The translations under genes were made by a program, and so were the position numbers. Shown in pieces: positions 8,261-18,487 of a stretch of DNA of 64,000 nucleotides. The notes below the pieces were generated by a model. It worked only from the letters and a program-made list of their open reading frames with translations. It had not been told where the DNA came from and searched no databases. Position 1 is the stretch's first letter. Each line of letters opens with the position of its first letter. The DNA comes from an uncultured Burkholderiales bacterium (GTDB lineage: Bacteria; Pseudomonadota; Gammaproteobacteria; Burkholderiales; Burkholderiaceae_C), in assembly GCA_945952065.1 (NCBI GenBank), contig CAMFGY010000022.1, positions 1 through 64,000 on the forward strand, read 5' to 3'.

Positions 8261-9949
8261 TCAGGCATACCATTTGTGATACATGGCCGAGTCGGTGCCT
8301 TCGACAAAGCAGTCGAGTCGGCCCGCCGCCCAGGAGCTGACCCCAACCCCGGAGCTCAAGATGCCGCCCAGGTCTTCTTCGCCGCTCCAGCTGCTGCCGT
8401 CCCACCATTTGTGCATCATGTGGGAGTTGGCGCCGGCGTAGAAAACATCGATGCGGTTCGGCCCCCAAGATTCGGCGGCCGGCTCGGCGCTGACGTAGCC
8501 ACCCAGGCTTTCCCAGCCGCTCCAGCTGCCGTTCCACCACTTGTGATAGAGCTTGCTGTCCGTGCCTTTGACGAAGCAATCGAGCCGGTTGGGGGCCCAG
8601 CTGGACACCGCCGGGCCCGATGCCAACACACCGCCGAGGTTCTCCCAGCCGCCCCAATGTGCGCCGTCCCACCACAGGTGATACATCGCGGAATCCAACC
8701 CTCGGCCGAAGACGTCGATGCGGTTCGGCCCCCAAGACACCGCGCAAGGCTCGGATGAGAACTGCCCGCCCAGCGACTCCCAGGCGCTCCAGCCACCTTG
8801 GAACCACTTGTGATACATGCGGTGGTCCAGCCCGACCGCGAAGATGTCCAGCCGGCCATTGCCCCAGGAGCAGATGGCGGGCGCGCCTTGGATGCCGCCG
8901 CCCAAGCTCTCCCAGCCCTGCCAGCTGCTGCCGTCCCACCAGCGGTGATGCACCGCCGAATCGGTGCCGCGCGCCACCACATCGATGCGATTGGCCGCCC
9001 AGGAGGTGGCGCTGGGCCGTGAGGTGATGATGCCGCCCAGGTTTTCATAGCCATGCCAGCCGACCTGCGGTGGCGGCAGGACCACGCCTTGTGCGGTGGC
9101 GAAGGGGTAGGCGTCGAATTTGCACTCGCCGTAGCCGATCTTGAAGTAGCCGGCCATGCCAAAGCTGCTGGACCAGGAGTTCTTGCAGATCCAGCATTGC
9201 TCAGCCTCGGAATAACCAATCACTTCAACGCAATGGCCGCCGCGGTAAACGCCCGAGACATGGTGATACACACCGCTGCCATAAGAGAAAAAGTCGTCGT
9301 ACACATCGAAGGAGGCCGAGCAGGGGCCGACATTGCTGAGGTAGTTCTTGCGGTCAACGATGCTGCTCAAAAGCCCATGTGAGCTGATCTTGATGGCAGC
9401 AGCCGCGCGATTGGGGATATTGCCCGCATGCGGGATCCAGTAATGCGGCGGGGTCGGGCTGATTTGCGGCGGGTTCTCGAAGGCCGACATATAGGGGAAG
9501 AGCGCGTCGGGCACAACGCCGCGCACCTTGATTTGCTCCAGGCAGTCATTGGCATTCCAGCCATTGCAGCTGGCGCCATGTGAAGAACCGAAATGGGCAT
9601 CGGCCTCCGAGAGATCCATCAACTGGCCTTTCTCGATGGAGGCCATCGACTCCACCAGAGCCGTACAGCAAAAGGACACACAAGAGCCGCAGTTCTTTTG
9701 GTCTTTCACGGGCGTGACATGGTTGCCATTGCGGTTGCGCCAGTCCACGGCCGGGGCGAAAGCCGGGGCCGCCTTGCTTTGCGGCGCAGGCGCGGCGGCG
9801 GCGTCGAGGTACTCCTTGCTGAAGATCACACCCAGCAAGGCCATCTTCTGGTCTTCACTGAGCAGTGACTGCGGGGTTTGTCGGGCGGTCCAGCGAGCCT
9901 TGGCTTGGCTGAGGTCTCTGCTGAGGGTGTTGATGTCGAGGTTGGGCAT
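8261..9949 (-). CDS. Papain-family (C1) protease fused to a lectin-like beta-propeller
   Basis: This 562-residue protein has three parts. Residues 1-65 look like a short pro-region (LSEDQKMALLGVIFSKEYL, then an Ala/Pro linker). Residues ~66-285 are a C1A peptidase: oxyanion Gln in DQKNCGSCV with catalytic Cys90, His239 in YRGGHCVEVIGY and Asn257 in CKNSWSSSFGMAGYF. The usual Trp after the catalytic Cys is Val. Residues ~290-562 comprise six ~46-residue repeats of the form W.GWESLGG....P...SWG.NRIDVF..G.DS.MYHKWWDG, like the DUF346/PLL-type fucose-binding propellers. I see no signal peptide, so secretion would need another route. Coding with a chagasin-like inhibitor suggests an enzyme that must be kept inactive inside the cell. 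It may act on glycosylated targets outside, but that is inference. Confidence 0.88.
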   Translation of the reverse strand: MPNLDINTLSRDLSQAKARWTARQTPQSLLSEDQKMALLGVIFSKEYLDAAAAPAPQSKAAPAFAPAVDWRNRNGNHVTPVKDQKNCGSCVSFCCTALVESMASIEKGQLMDLSEADAHFGSSHGASCNGWNANDCLEQIKVRGVVPDALFPYMSAFENPPQISPTPPHYWIPHAGNIPNRAAAAIKISSHGLLSSIVDRKNYLSNVGPCSASFDVYDDFFSYGSGVYHHVSGVYRGGHCVEVIGYSEAEQCWICKNSWSSSFGMAGYFKIGYGECKFDAYPFATAQGVVLPPPQVGWHGYENLGGIITSRPSATSWAANRIDVVARGTDSAVHHRWWDGSSWQGWESLGGGIQGAPAICSWGNGRLDIFAVGLDHRMYHKWFQGGWSAWESLGGQFSSEPCAVSWGPNRIDVFGRGLDSAMYHLWWDGAHWGGWENLGGVLASGPAVSSWAPNRLDCFVKGTDSKLYHKWWNGSWSGWESLGGYVSAEPAAESWGPNRIDVFYAGANSHMMHKWWDGSSWSGEEDLGGILSSGVGVSSWAAGRLDCFVEGTDSAMYHKWYA

Positions 9950-10113
9950 GGCTTGGCTCCCTGCGGTGAACGCATGACGTCAGGCCCGGCCCGCGAGGCG
10001 GACTGGAAGGGTCTGACTCCTTGACACTAGGCGCAGCATGGCCGGATTGATAGGGTTGCCCCCCTAGCTTGATCTCGCAAATTTGTTTTTGATCCTCATT
10101 TTGAGGAGGCGCT

Positions 10114-10416
10114 ATGACGACACATGATCCGTTCTACGCATGGCTGGGCCGCCACCCTTTGCTCTGCTTTGGATTGCTAACGCTCAGCTTCATTGTGTTT
10201 GGCGCCTTCTCTCTGGACTTGATTCGGCTGTTTTCGGCCAATGCCGAATTCCTGCTCAAGCATGGCTGGGCCGCGCTGCTGGAAGGTGGCGTGAGGCAGT
10301 TTCTGGAGTTGAGTTTGAACGCCTTGATGGCCATGGCGGCCTATGTGTTGTTCAAGCTCTGTGAACATGCCTTGGTGCACCGGCTGATGGAGGGGCGGCG
10401 CCGCCCTGAAGGCTGA
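10114..10416 (+). CDS. Small inner-membrane protein
   Basis: This 100-residue protein starts at an ATG with an excellent GAGGAG site. It has two hydrophobic segments: residues ~16-38 (LLCFGLLTLSFIVFGAFSLDLI) and ~67-85 (LSLNALMAMAAYVLFKLC). A basic C-terminus (EGRRRPEG) should remain in the cytoplasm. I recognise no family. It is divergent from the protease-inhibitor pair across a 160-base gap and converges on a TetR gene, so it appears monocistronic. A TTGACA hexamer occurs ~90 bases before the ATG at 10021, with no good -10 partner. Confidence 0.7.
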   Translation: MTTHDPFYAWLGRHPLLCFGLLTLSFIVFGAFSLDLIRLFSANAEFLLKHGWAALLEGGVRQFLELSLNALMAMAAYVLFKLCEHALVHRLMEGRRRPEG

Positions 10417-10446
10417 GGGCTGAAGCCCGAGTAAGCGGCGGTGCCA

Positions 10447-11244
10447 TCAAAGCCGCGCGAGGGCGGCGGCCAATTCATCGCGCAGGCGGCGCAACTTTTG
10501 CAGCTCTTGGTCCGGCGCCTGCAGAGCCGGCCAGAGCAGGGCGACCAGATCGCGGGCGGCGCTGTCAATGTCGATCTGGCGTCCGGTGATGACAACCTCC
10601 CACAGCATGTGCTCCATCGGCCCGAAGACCAGCGAGCGCAGCAGGCGCAGCGGGATGTCGCTGCGCACCTCGCCGCTGGCTTGGCCGCGCGCCAGCAAGT
10701 CCATCAGCGGCGCGGTGTAGCGGCGCTGCAGTTCGACGAAGGCATCGCCAAACTCCTGCCCCTTGGTGCGGCCCTCAGACAAGACCAGGGCGCACAAGCC
10801 CGTGCCCTGGATCAAAAACAGGCGCAAATGGGTGTGCACAACGAACTCCAGCTGCACGCGGACCGGCGCTTCGCGCGGCAGGCCCGACTCGATGGCATCG
10901 ATGATTTCGTCGTACCAGTCGGCAATCACCCGCATGCACAGCTCGCGCTTGCCGCGGAAGTAGGTGAACACGGTGGCCTCGGAGATGCCCAGCTGTTTGG
11001 CGATCTCGGTGGTGGTGGCGTGCTCGTAGCCGCGCTGAGCAAACACCTCGCGGCCCACCCGCAAGATGTCGCGCACGCGCTGCTCGGCCTTGGCGCCGGC
11101 CGGGGCGCGGCGCTGAGCGCTCGGGCTCTGCGCGCGCTTGGGCGCACTTGGCGGGCTGCTGCTGCGGCCAGGGGAGGCGGCAGGCGCAGCGGAAGGCGCG
11201 ACGGAAGGGGGGGCGGCTGGAGGATTGGGTTTTAGGCGTGTCAC
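10447..11244 (-). CDS. TetR-family regulator divergent from the liu cluster
   Basis: This is a TetR-type repressor of about 265 residues using the GTG start (MTRLKPNPP). The longer track ORF would read through the intergenic operator and into the neighbouring gene. Residues ~1-55 are a Pro/Ala/Ser-rich low-complexity extension. The HTH follows: ILRVGREVFAQRGYEHATTTEIAKQLGISEATVFTYF, then a helical ligand domain. The start is uncertain because the ribosome site is poor and the extension may be partly untranslated. It is divergent from the MCC beta gene, with a perfect inverted repeat between them, so it probably autoregulates and controls leucine/acyl-CoA catabolism. An acyl-CoA thioester is a plausible ligand, by analogy with other fatty or branched-chain regulators. 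Confidence 0.82.
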   Translation of the reverse strand: MTRLKPNPPAAPPSVAPSAAPAASPGRSSSPPSAPKRAQSPSAQRRAPAGAKAEQRVRDILRVGREVFAQRGYEHATTTEIAKQLGISEATVFTYFRGKRELCMRVIADWYDEIIDAIESGLPREAPVRVQLEFVVHTHLRLFLIQGTGLCALVLSEGRTKGQEFGDAFVELQRRYTAPLMDLLARGQASGEVRSDIPLRLLRSLVFGPMEHMLWEVVITGRQIDIDSAARDLVALLWPALQAPDQELQKLRRLRDELAAALARL

Positions 11245-11263
11245 CGGGCCGATTTTGCGCAAA

Positions 11264-11282
11264 ACTTGAGTAAAGCTCAAGT
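11264..11282. promoter_or_regulatory. Probable operator of the divergent TetR regulator
   Basis: ACTTGAG-TAAAG-CTCAAGT is a perfect inverted repeat with 7-bp arms and a 5-bp centre, lying between the divergent TetR and MCC beta genes. Its size and position fit a TetR dimer site repressing both promoters. Confidence 0.6.
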
Positions 11283-11416
11283 CCTGCTTGCAACATTGTG
11301 GATGCTGGCCTATTCTTCGGGCTTCGCGCGTCAGGCTTGGCCAAAGAATTGAGTCAGCCAAGAAATTTGTGAGCCGCACTCATGCAAAATCCGGCGCAGC
11401 GATTTTTGGAGACACC

Positions 11417-13024
<1,608 letters not shown>

Positions 13025-13055
13025 TGGCCGCCAGGCGAGGCAAGACCTGTCCCCC

Positions 13056-14324
13056 ATGATTCGCACCAAAGGCCTGCGCTGCGGCGCGCTCCTGCCCGCC
13101 TCAATGCAGCGCTTGCTGCTTGGGGCTGCTTTGCTGGCCCTGGGCCTGCCTGTTTTTGCGCAGCTGAGTGAGGCAACGCCGGCTGCGTCAGCCGCTGCCG
13201 CGACTTCAGCGCCGGCGGCCGATGCCGAGCGGCTGCACCTCGATGTGCGCGAGCAAATCCTGCGCGTGCCGGTGGAAGTACAAGACGCCTTCGGCAAGCC
13301 CAGCAAGGGCGAGCTGCTGGTCACCACCTTCCGGCCTGCTGGCGCGGGGCCGTTTCCGCTGGTGCTGATCAGCCATGGCCGCTCCACCGAAAAGCGGGCC
13401 GAGTACAAACGCCAGCGCTATGAAACGGCGGCGCGTTACTTTGTGCGCAAGGGCTTTGCGGTGGCGGTGCCGCTGCGTTTGGGCTATGGCGAGCTGGCCG
13501 AGGCGGGCGACCCGGAAAGCAGCATCTCCTGCAGCGAACCACGCTTCGTGCCTGCGCTGGCGGCGGCAGCCGCGCAGATTGCCGCGGTGGTGAAGCAGAT
13601 GCAGCAGCAGGCCGATATCGACGCCACCCGTGTGCTGTTGCTGGGGCAGTCGGTGGGCGGCATGGCCACGGTGGCCGCCTCGGCGGCAGGCATTCCGGGG
13701 CTGCTGGCGTCCATCAATTTTGCCGGGGGGCATGGGGGCGACCCCATCAAGCATCCGGGTGAGCCTTGCGGTGTCAAGCAGTTGCAGCGTCTGTACCGGG
13801 CCTATGGCGAGGGGGTTGCCAAGCACGCGCCGCAGCTGAAGTCGCTGTGGGTCTATACCGAAAACGACCGCTACTTTGCCCCGCGCCACAGCCGCGCCTG
13901 GGCCACGGCTTTTGCCGAAACGGGCGCTGCACTGGACTATCGGCTCTTGCCCGCTTTTGGGGACGATGGGCATGCGCTGTTCACCGGCAATAGCGACAGC
14001 TGGCAACCCTTGCTCGACGAGTTTCTGGCCCCGCTGGGCTTCACCGTGCCGGGCGTGATTGCGGCGCCGCCGGCCAATCCTGATGTTGCTGTGCAGGATG
14101 AGCAGGCGCTGCCGGTGTCCGGCAGTGCCGCCAAGGACGCGTATCGAAAATTTCTCGCCGCCAAGAAGCCGCGTGCCTTTGCCTTCAATGCACAGGGGCG
14201 CACCGGCTATGCCTATGGCGATGCGGCGATGTCGCGGGCGCTGGCGTTCTGCCAGCGATACAGCAGCCAAACCTGTCAGTTGTACGCGGTGGATGACACC
14301 GTGGTGTGGAGCAAGCAGCCATGA
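13056..14324 (+). CDS. Exported alpha/beta hydrolase
   Basis: This 422-residue protein has an N-terminal signal peptide (MQRLLLGAALLALGLPVFAQ, beginning at residue 17; that internal ATG at 13104 is an alternative start). The alpha/beta hydrolase core has the nucleophile elbow LLGQSVGGMA, a likely acid in YTENDRYFAPRHS and a likely histidine in GDDGHALFTG. The first strand region PLVLISHGRST resembles dienelactone-hydrolase or lysophospholipase-like enzymes. A C-terminal ~75-residue appendix contains a paired-cysteine motif (CQRYSSQTCQLYAVDD) that may form a disulfide in the periplasm. The stop overlaps the next start (ATGA), so it is coupled to the hydratase gene. Why an exported esterase sits inside a leucine-degradation operon is unclear. 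Confidence 0.8.
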   Translation: MIRTKGLRCGALLPASMQRLLLGAALLALGLPVFAQLSEATPAASAAAATSAPAADAERLHLDVREQILRVPVEVQDAFGKPSKGELLVTTFRPAGAGPFPLVLISHGRSTEKRAEYKRQRYETAARYFVRKGFAVAVPLRLGYGELAEAGDPESSISCSEPRFVPALAAAAAQIAAVVKQMQQQADIDATRVLLLGQSVGGMATVAASAAGIPGLLASINFAGGHGGDPIKHPGEPCGVKQLQRLYRAYGEGVAKHAPQLKSLWVYTENDRYFAPRHSRAWATAFAETGAALDYRLLPAFGDDGHALFTGNSDSWQPLLDEFLAPLGFTVPGVIAAPPANPDVAVQDEQALPVSGSAAKDAYRKFLAAKKPRAFAFNAQGRTGYAYGDAAMSRALAFCQRYSSQTCQLYAVDDTVVWSKQP

Positions 14325-15115
14325 GCGAAAGCAGCCTGAAGATCGAACGCAGCGGCCCGGCGGGCCAGGTCGCCACCGTCACCCTGAATCGCCCGGATGT
14401 GCGCAATGCCTTCAATGAAGCGCTGATTGCCGAGCTGACCGAGGCCTTCAAGACCCTGGGGCAAGACCCGACCCTGCGCGCCATCGTGCTGGCGGCCGAG
14501 GGCAAGGCCTTTTGCGCCGGTGCTGATCTGAACTGGATGAAGGCCATGGCCGGCTACTCATGGGACGAAAACCATGCCGATGCATCCCGGCTGGCCGAGA
14601 TGCTGTGGACGCTTTACAGCTGCCCAGTGCCGCTGATTGCCCGCGTGCAGGGCGATGTCTATGCCGGCGGCGTGGGCTTGGTTGCGGTGTGTGATGTGGT
14701 GGTGGCGGTGGAGTCGGCGGGCTTTTGTTTGTCGGAGGCCAAGCTGGGGCTGCTGCCGGCCACCATTGGCCCTTATGTGTTGCGGGCGCTGGGCGAGCAG
14801 GCCTCGCGCCGCTACTTCATCACGGCAGAGCGCTTCAGCGCGGCCGAGGCGCATCGTCTGGGCCTGGTGCATGAGCTGGCCACGCCCGAGACCCTGGACG
14901 CCAAGGTGGAGGCCTTGCTGGCGGCCCTGTGCGCCAGCGGCCCGGCCGCCGTGCGCGCCTGCAAGCGCCTGGTGCAAGACCTGGCACACGCGACAATCAC
15001 GCCTTCGCTGCGTGATGACACCGCGCGCCGCATTGCTGACATCCGTGCCAGCGAGGAGGGCCGTGACGGTGTGCAGAGCTTTTTGAACAAGAGCCGGCCG
15101 TCCTGGCTGGCTTGA
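14321..15115 (+). CDS. liuC: Enoyl-CoA hydratase family, likely methylglutaconyl-CoA hydratase
   Basis: This 264-residue crotonase-fold protein starts at the ATG overlapping the upstream stop, with a GGAG site. Oxyanion-hole motifs are AAEGKAFCAGADLNWMK (~62-78) and GDVYAGGVGLVAVCDVVVA (~110-128). Its catalytic region is CLSEAKLGLLPATIGPYVLRALGE, close to the FCLSE.K.GL.PATI pattern of methylglutaconyl-CoA hydratases. It would hydrate 3-methylglutaconyl-CoA to HMG-CoA, the step between MCC and HMG-CoA lyase, both encoded in this cluster. Context rather than residues decides the substrate. The bioA gene begins about 20 bases downstream. Confidence 0.88.
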   Translation: MSESSLKIERSGPAGQVATVTLNRPDVRNAFNEALIAELTEAFKTLGQDPTLRAIVLAAEGKAFCAGADLNWMKAMAGYSWDENHADASRLAEMLWTLYSCPVPLIARVQGDVYAGGVGLVAVCDVVVAVESAGFCLSEAKLGLLPATIGPYVLRALGEQASRRYFITAERFSAAEAHRLGLVHELATPETLDAKVEALLAALCASGPAAVRACKRLVQDLAHATITPSLRDDTARRIADIRASEEGRDGVQSFLNKSRPSWLA

Positions 15116-15137
15116 TGTGTTGACCCGGTCCTTGTCG

Positions 15138-16508
15138 ATGAATTCCAGCAGTACCCAAGCCGATTGGCAGCGCCGCAGCCGCGCCGCCATTTGGCACCCT
15201 TGCACCCAGATGGCGCGCGCCGAAATCGTGCCGCCACTGCCCATCGCGCGCGGCGCCGGCCCTTGGCTCTATGACTACGAGGGCCGCCGCTATTTCGATG
15301 CCAACAGCTCGTGGTGGGTCAATCTGTTTGGTCACGCCGATGCTGGACTGAACGCCGCCATCCAGCAGCAGCTCAACACCTTGCCGCATGTGATGCTGGC
15401 CGGTTGCACCCATGCCCCGGCGGTGCGCTTGGCCGAGCGCCTGAGTGCGCGCACCGGCGGCGCGGACGGCCACGCCCTGGGTCATGTGTTCTTCGGCAGC
15501 GACGGCGCCAGCGCGGTCGAAATCGCGCTGAAGCAGAGCTTTCACAGCTGGCGCAACCGCGGCCGCGCCGAGAAGCGCGAGTTCGTTTGCCTGAAGAACG
15601 GCTATCACGGTGAAACCATCGGCGCCTTGGCCGTCACCGATGTCAAAGTCTTCCGCGACGCGTATGACCCGCTCTTGATGCAGGCGCACATCGTCGAGTC
15701 GCCCGACGCCCGCTTGGGCAATGAGGCGCAGGCCTTGGCGGCGATGCGCACGCTGCTGAGCGAGCGCGCCAGCCAGATCGCCGCCGTCATCATCGAGCCC
15801 CTGGTGCAGGGCGCGGCCGGCATGGTGATGTATGGCGCCGACTATCTGCGTGGCTTGCGCGCCTTGTGCAGCGAGTTCGAGGTGCATTTGATCGTTGACG
15901 AAATCGCCATGGGCTGTGGCCGCACCGGCCACTTCTTCGCCTGGGAGCATGCCGAGCCCCAGCGCAAGTCAGACTGGCCGGACTTCATCACCTTGTCCAA
16001 AGGCATCACCGGCGGCACGCTGCCGCTGTCCCTGGTGTTGACGACCGAGGCGGTCTACCAAGCCTTTTGGAGCGAAGACGTCACGCGCGGCTTTTTGCAC
16101 TCGCATTCCTACACCGGCAATGCCCTGGCCTGCGCGGCGGCGAATGCCGTGTTGGATCGCTTTGACGCGGGTCAGTTGGCGGCCAATGCAGGCCAAGCCG
16201 AATTGTTGAAAGCTGCTTTCGCGCCGCTGGTCGCGCACCCTCGCGTGGCGCATCTGCGCCAGCAAGGCATGGTCCTGGCCTTCGACGTCACTGACCCTGG
16301 CCTTCGCTTCGCCGAGCGCTTCCATCTTGCAGCTCGGGCGCATGAACTCTTGATTCGCCCCATCGGCAACACGGTGTACCTGATGCCGCCCTATGTGATC
16401 GATGCCGCGATGGCGGCGTTCTTGGCCCAAGCCGTCACCCGCACGCTCGAGGAGGTGCTGGCGCAAATGCCGGATTCAAGTAGCAAGGATCAGCCCCATG
16501 TTGCTTGA
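15138..16508 (+). CDS. bioA: Adenosylmethionine-8-amino-7-oxononanoate aminotransferase
   Basis: This 456-residue class III PLP aminotransferase makes 7,8-diaminopelargonate, the antepenultimate step of biotin synthesis, using SAM as amino donor. Diagnostic motifs are IWHPCTQM near the N-terminus, [39 protein letters not shown], the PLP aspartate in [14 protein letters not shown], and the Schiff-base lysine in [17 protein letters not shown] chose the ATG giving [10 protein letters not shown]; the track's GTG seven codons earlier is possible, and neither has a strong ribosome site. It follows the hydratase gene by 22 bases and overlaps bioF by 11 bases, so it is probably co-transcribed with the liu genes. 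Confidence 0.95.
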   Translation: MNSSSTQADWQRRSRAAIWHPCTQMARAEIVPPLPIARGAGPWLYDYEGRRYFDANSSWWVNLFGHADAGLNAAIQQQLNTLPHVMLAGCTHAPAVRLAERLSARTGGADGHALGHVFFGSDGASAVEIALKQSFHSWRNRGRAEKREFVCLKNGYHGETIGALAVTDVKVFRDAYDPLLMQAHIVESPDARLGNEAQALAAMRTLLSERASQIAAVIIEPLVQGAAGMVMYGADYLRGLRALCSEFEVHLIVDEIAMGCGRTGHFFAWEHAEPQRKSDWPDFITLSKGITGGTLPLSLVLTTEAVYQAFWSEDVTRGFLHSHSYTGNALACAAANAVLDRFDAGQLAANAGQAELLKAAFAPLVAHPRVAHLRQQGMVLAFDVTDPGLRFAERFHLAARAHELLIRPIGNTVYLMPPYVIDAAMAAFLAQAVTRTLEEVLAQMPDSSSKDQPHVA

Positions 16509-17736
16509 TTACTTGAACGAGAAGCTGCGCGCCATTGAGGCGCAAAGCCTGACCCGCTTTTTGCGTCAGGCCGAGAGCCCGACCGCGCCGCGCCAGCAGG
16601 TGCGCGGGGCCGATGGCCGCAGCCGCGAGCTGCTGATGTTTTGCTCCAACGACTACCTGGGCCTGGCCGCCGAGCCCAAGATCACCGAGGCCTTGATCGA
16701 GGGCGCGATGATTTACGGCGGCGGCTCCGGCGCCTCGCCCCTGGTCAGCGGCCACAGCCGCGCCCATGAGCAGGTGGCCGAGACCCTGGCGGCCTGGCTC
16801 GCTCCGCACATTCCGCAGGCCCGAGCGCTGGGCTTTTGCACCGGCTATATGGCCAATCTGGCCGTGGTCACGGCCCTGGGCGACGAGGGAGCGGAGATTT
16901 TTTCCGAGGCCTGGAACCATGCCTCGCTGATCGATGGTGCCCGCTTGGCACGCGCTGAAGTGAAGCGTTATGCCCATGCCGATGTGGCCGGCCTGCGCGA
17001 GCTGCTGGCGGCCAGTCAGGCCAAGATCAAGCTGATCGTCACCGATGCGGTTTTCAGCATGGACGGCGATCTGGCGCCCTTGCCCGCGCTCCTGGCCTTG
17101 GCCGAAGAGTTCGATGCCTGGCTGATCGTCGACGATGCGCATGGCTTTGGCGTGCTGGGCGAGAAGGGCCGGGGCTCGCTGGAGCATTTCGGCCTGTGCA
17201 GCGAGCGATTGATTCTGGTGGGCACCCTGGGCAAGGCCGCGGGTCTGGCTGGGGCCTTTGTGGTGGCGCATGCCACCGTCACCCAATACCTGCTGCAGGC
17301 CGCGCGCAACTATATTTTTTCCACCGCTTCGCCGCCTGCTGTGGAGCATGCGCTGCTCAGCAGCTTGGCTTTGATCGAGGGCGAACTGGGGCAAGCGCGG
17401 CGCGCCCAGCTGCGTCGATTGCAGGCCCAGCTGCGGGCCGGTGTTGAAGCGCTGTTGCAGCGCCACCCGCGCTTGGGTTGGCGTTTGCCGCCGTCCGACA
17501 CCCCGGTGCAGCCGCTCATCATCGGCGGCAATGCCGAGGTCATGACGCTGGCGGCGCGGCTGGAAGCCGAGGGCATTCGGGTGCCCGGCATCCGCCCGCC
17601 CACCGTGCCCAAGGGCGAGGCGCGGCTGCGCATCACCTTGTGCGCCACGCACACCGAGGCCGATGTGGCCCAGCTGCTGGCGGCCTTGGGCGCAGCGGCG
17701 GCCGAGATGGATCCGCCAGCGAGCACCGAGGCATGA
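16498..17736 (+). CDS. bioF: 8-amino-7-oxononanoate synthase
   Basis: This 412-residue alpha-oxoamine synthase condenses pimeloyl-thioester with alanine. Motifs are [75 protein letters not shown], and the PLP lysine in [16 protein letters not shown]. The start at [10 protein letters not shown] has an AAGGA site and lies inside the end of bioA; the upstream track codons are the bioA frame shifted. The stop overlaps bioD's start (ATGA), indicating translational coupling. Confidence 0.95.
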   Translation: MLLDYLNEKLRAIEAQSLTRFLRQAESPTAPRQQVRGADGRSRELLMFCSNDYLGLAAEPKITEALIEGAMIYGGGSGASPLVSGHSRAHEQVAETLAAWLAPHIPQARALGFCTGYMANLAVVTALGDEGAEIFSEAWNHASLIDGARLARAEVKRYAHADVAGLRELLAASQAKIKLIVTDAVFSMDGDLAPLPALLALAEEFDAWLIVDDAHGFGVLGEKGRGSLEHFGLCSERLILVGTLGKAAGLAGAFVVAHATVTQYLLQAARNYIFSTASPPAVEHALLSSLALIEGELGQARRAQLRRLQAQLRAGVEALLQRHPRLGWRLPPSDTPVQPLIIGGNAEVMTLAARLEAEGIRVPGIRPPTVPKGEARLRITLCATHTEADVAQLLAALGAAAAEMDPPASTEA

Positions 17737-18431
17737 AGATGAACATGAAGGGTTTTTTCATCACCGGCACCGACACCGAGATCGGCAAGACCTGCATCAC
17801 CGCCGGCCTGACCCATGCCTTCAGCGGCCTGGGCCTGCGGGCGGTGCCGATCAAGCCCTTGGCGGCGGGTCAAGACTTGGTGGACGGCCAGTGGGTCAAT
17901 GACGATGTGCAGCGCCTGCATGCCGCGCAAAGCTTGGGGCTGAGCCCAGAGCAGGTCGGGCCGCTGCAGTTCCGCGCCGCCTGCGCCCCGCATATCGCCG
18001 CCGCCTTGGAAGGCAAAGCCATTGAACGCGAGCCGCTGCTGGCTGCCATTCGCGCCAGTGCCGCTTTGGGTGAGTTGGCCTTGGTGGAGGGTGTGGGTGG
18101 TTTTCGTGTGCCCTTGAATCCGGGCTATGACACGGCCGATCTGGCGGTGGACCTGGCCCTGCCGGTGGTCCTGGTGGTGGGCTTGCGCCTGGGCTGCATC
18201 AACCATGCTTTGCTGAGCGCCGAGGCCATCCGGGCCCGCGGCCTGCAGCTGGCCGGTTGGGTGGCCAACCAGGTGGACCCCGACATGCCGCATGTGAAGG
18301 ACAATCTGGGGGCGCTGGCGGCGGGTCTAGGCGCACCGTGCTGGGGCCATGTGCCTCGGCTGGCTGAGCCCACGGCGGCCGCCGTGGCGGCCTGTTTTGA
18401 TCTGGAGCAGCTGCGTCTGCACCGGGACTGA
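17733..18431 (+). CDS. bioD: Dethiobiotin synthetase
   Basis: This 232-residue P-loop enzyme closes the ureido ring of dethiobiotin using CO2 and [23 protein letters not shown] is the BioD version of the Walker A region, with the typical Thr-Asp-Thr before the loop; IKPLAAG supplies the catalytic lysine, and [13 protein letters not shown] matches the conserved VEGAGG segment, with Val in place of Ala. The first ATG overlaps the bioF stop; two more in-frame ATGs follow within five codons. bioB begins 56 bases downstream. Confidence 0.94.
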   Translation: MKMNMKGFFITGTDTEIGKTCITAGLTHAFSGLGLRAVPIKPLAAGQDLVDGQWVNDDVQRLHAAQSLGLSPEQVGPLQFRAACAPHIAAALEGKAIEREPLLAAIRASAALGELALVEGVGGFRVPLNPGYDTADLAVDLALPVVLVVGLRLGCINHALLSAEAIRARGLQLAGWVANQVDPDMPHVKDNLGALAAGLGAPCWGHVPRLAEPTAAAVAACFDLEQLRLHRD

Positions 18432-18487
18432 CCCGACCCTCGCCCCTTTCTCCCCGTTTCTTTTTGGAACCGTTTTTTGGAATCGCT

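Noticed and set aside
10021-10050. TTGACA as a full sigma-70 promoter for the small membrane protein
   Set aside because: No acceptable -10 hexamer at 16-18 bp; kept only as a remark.
14581-15237. Additional short minus-strand frames over the hydratase and bioA
   Set aside because: Shadows of two well-supported genes.
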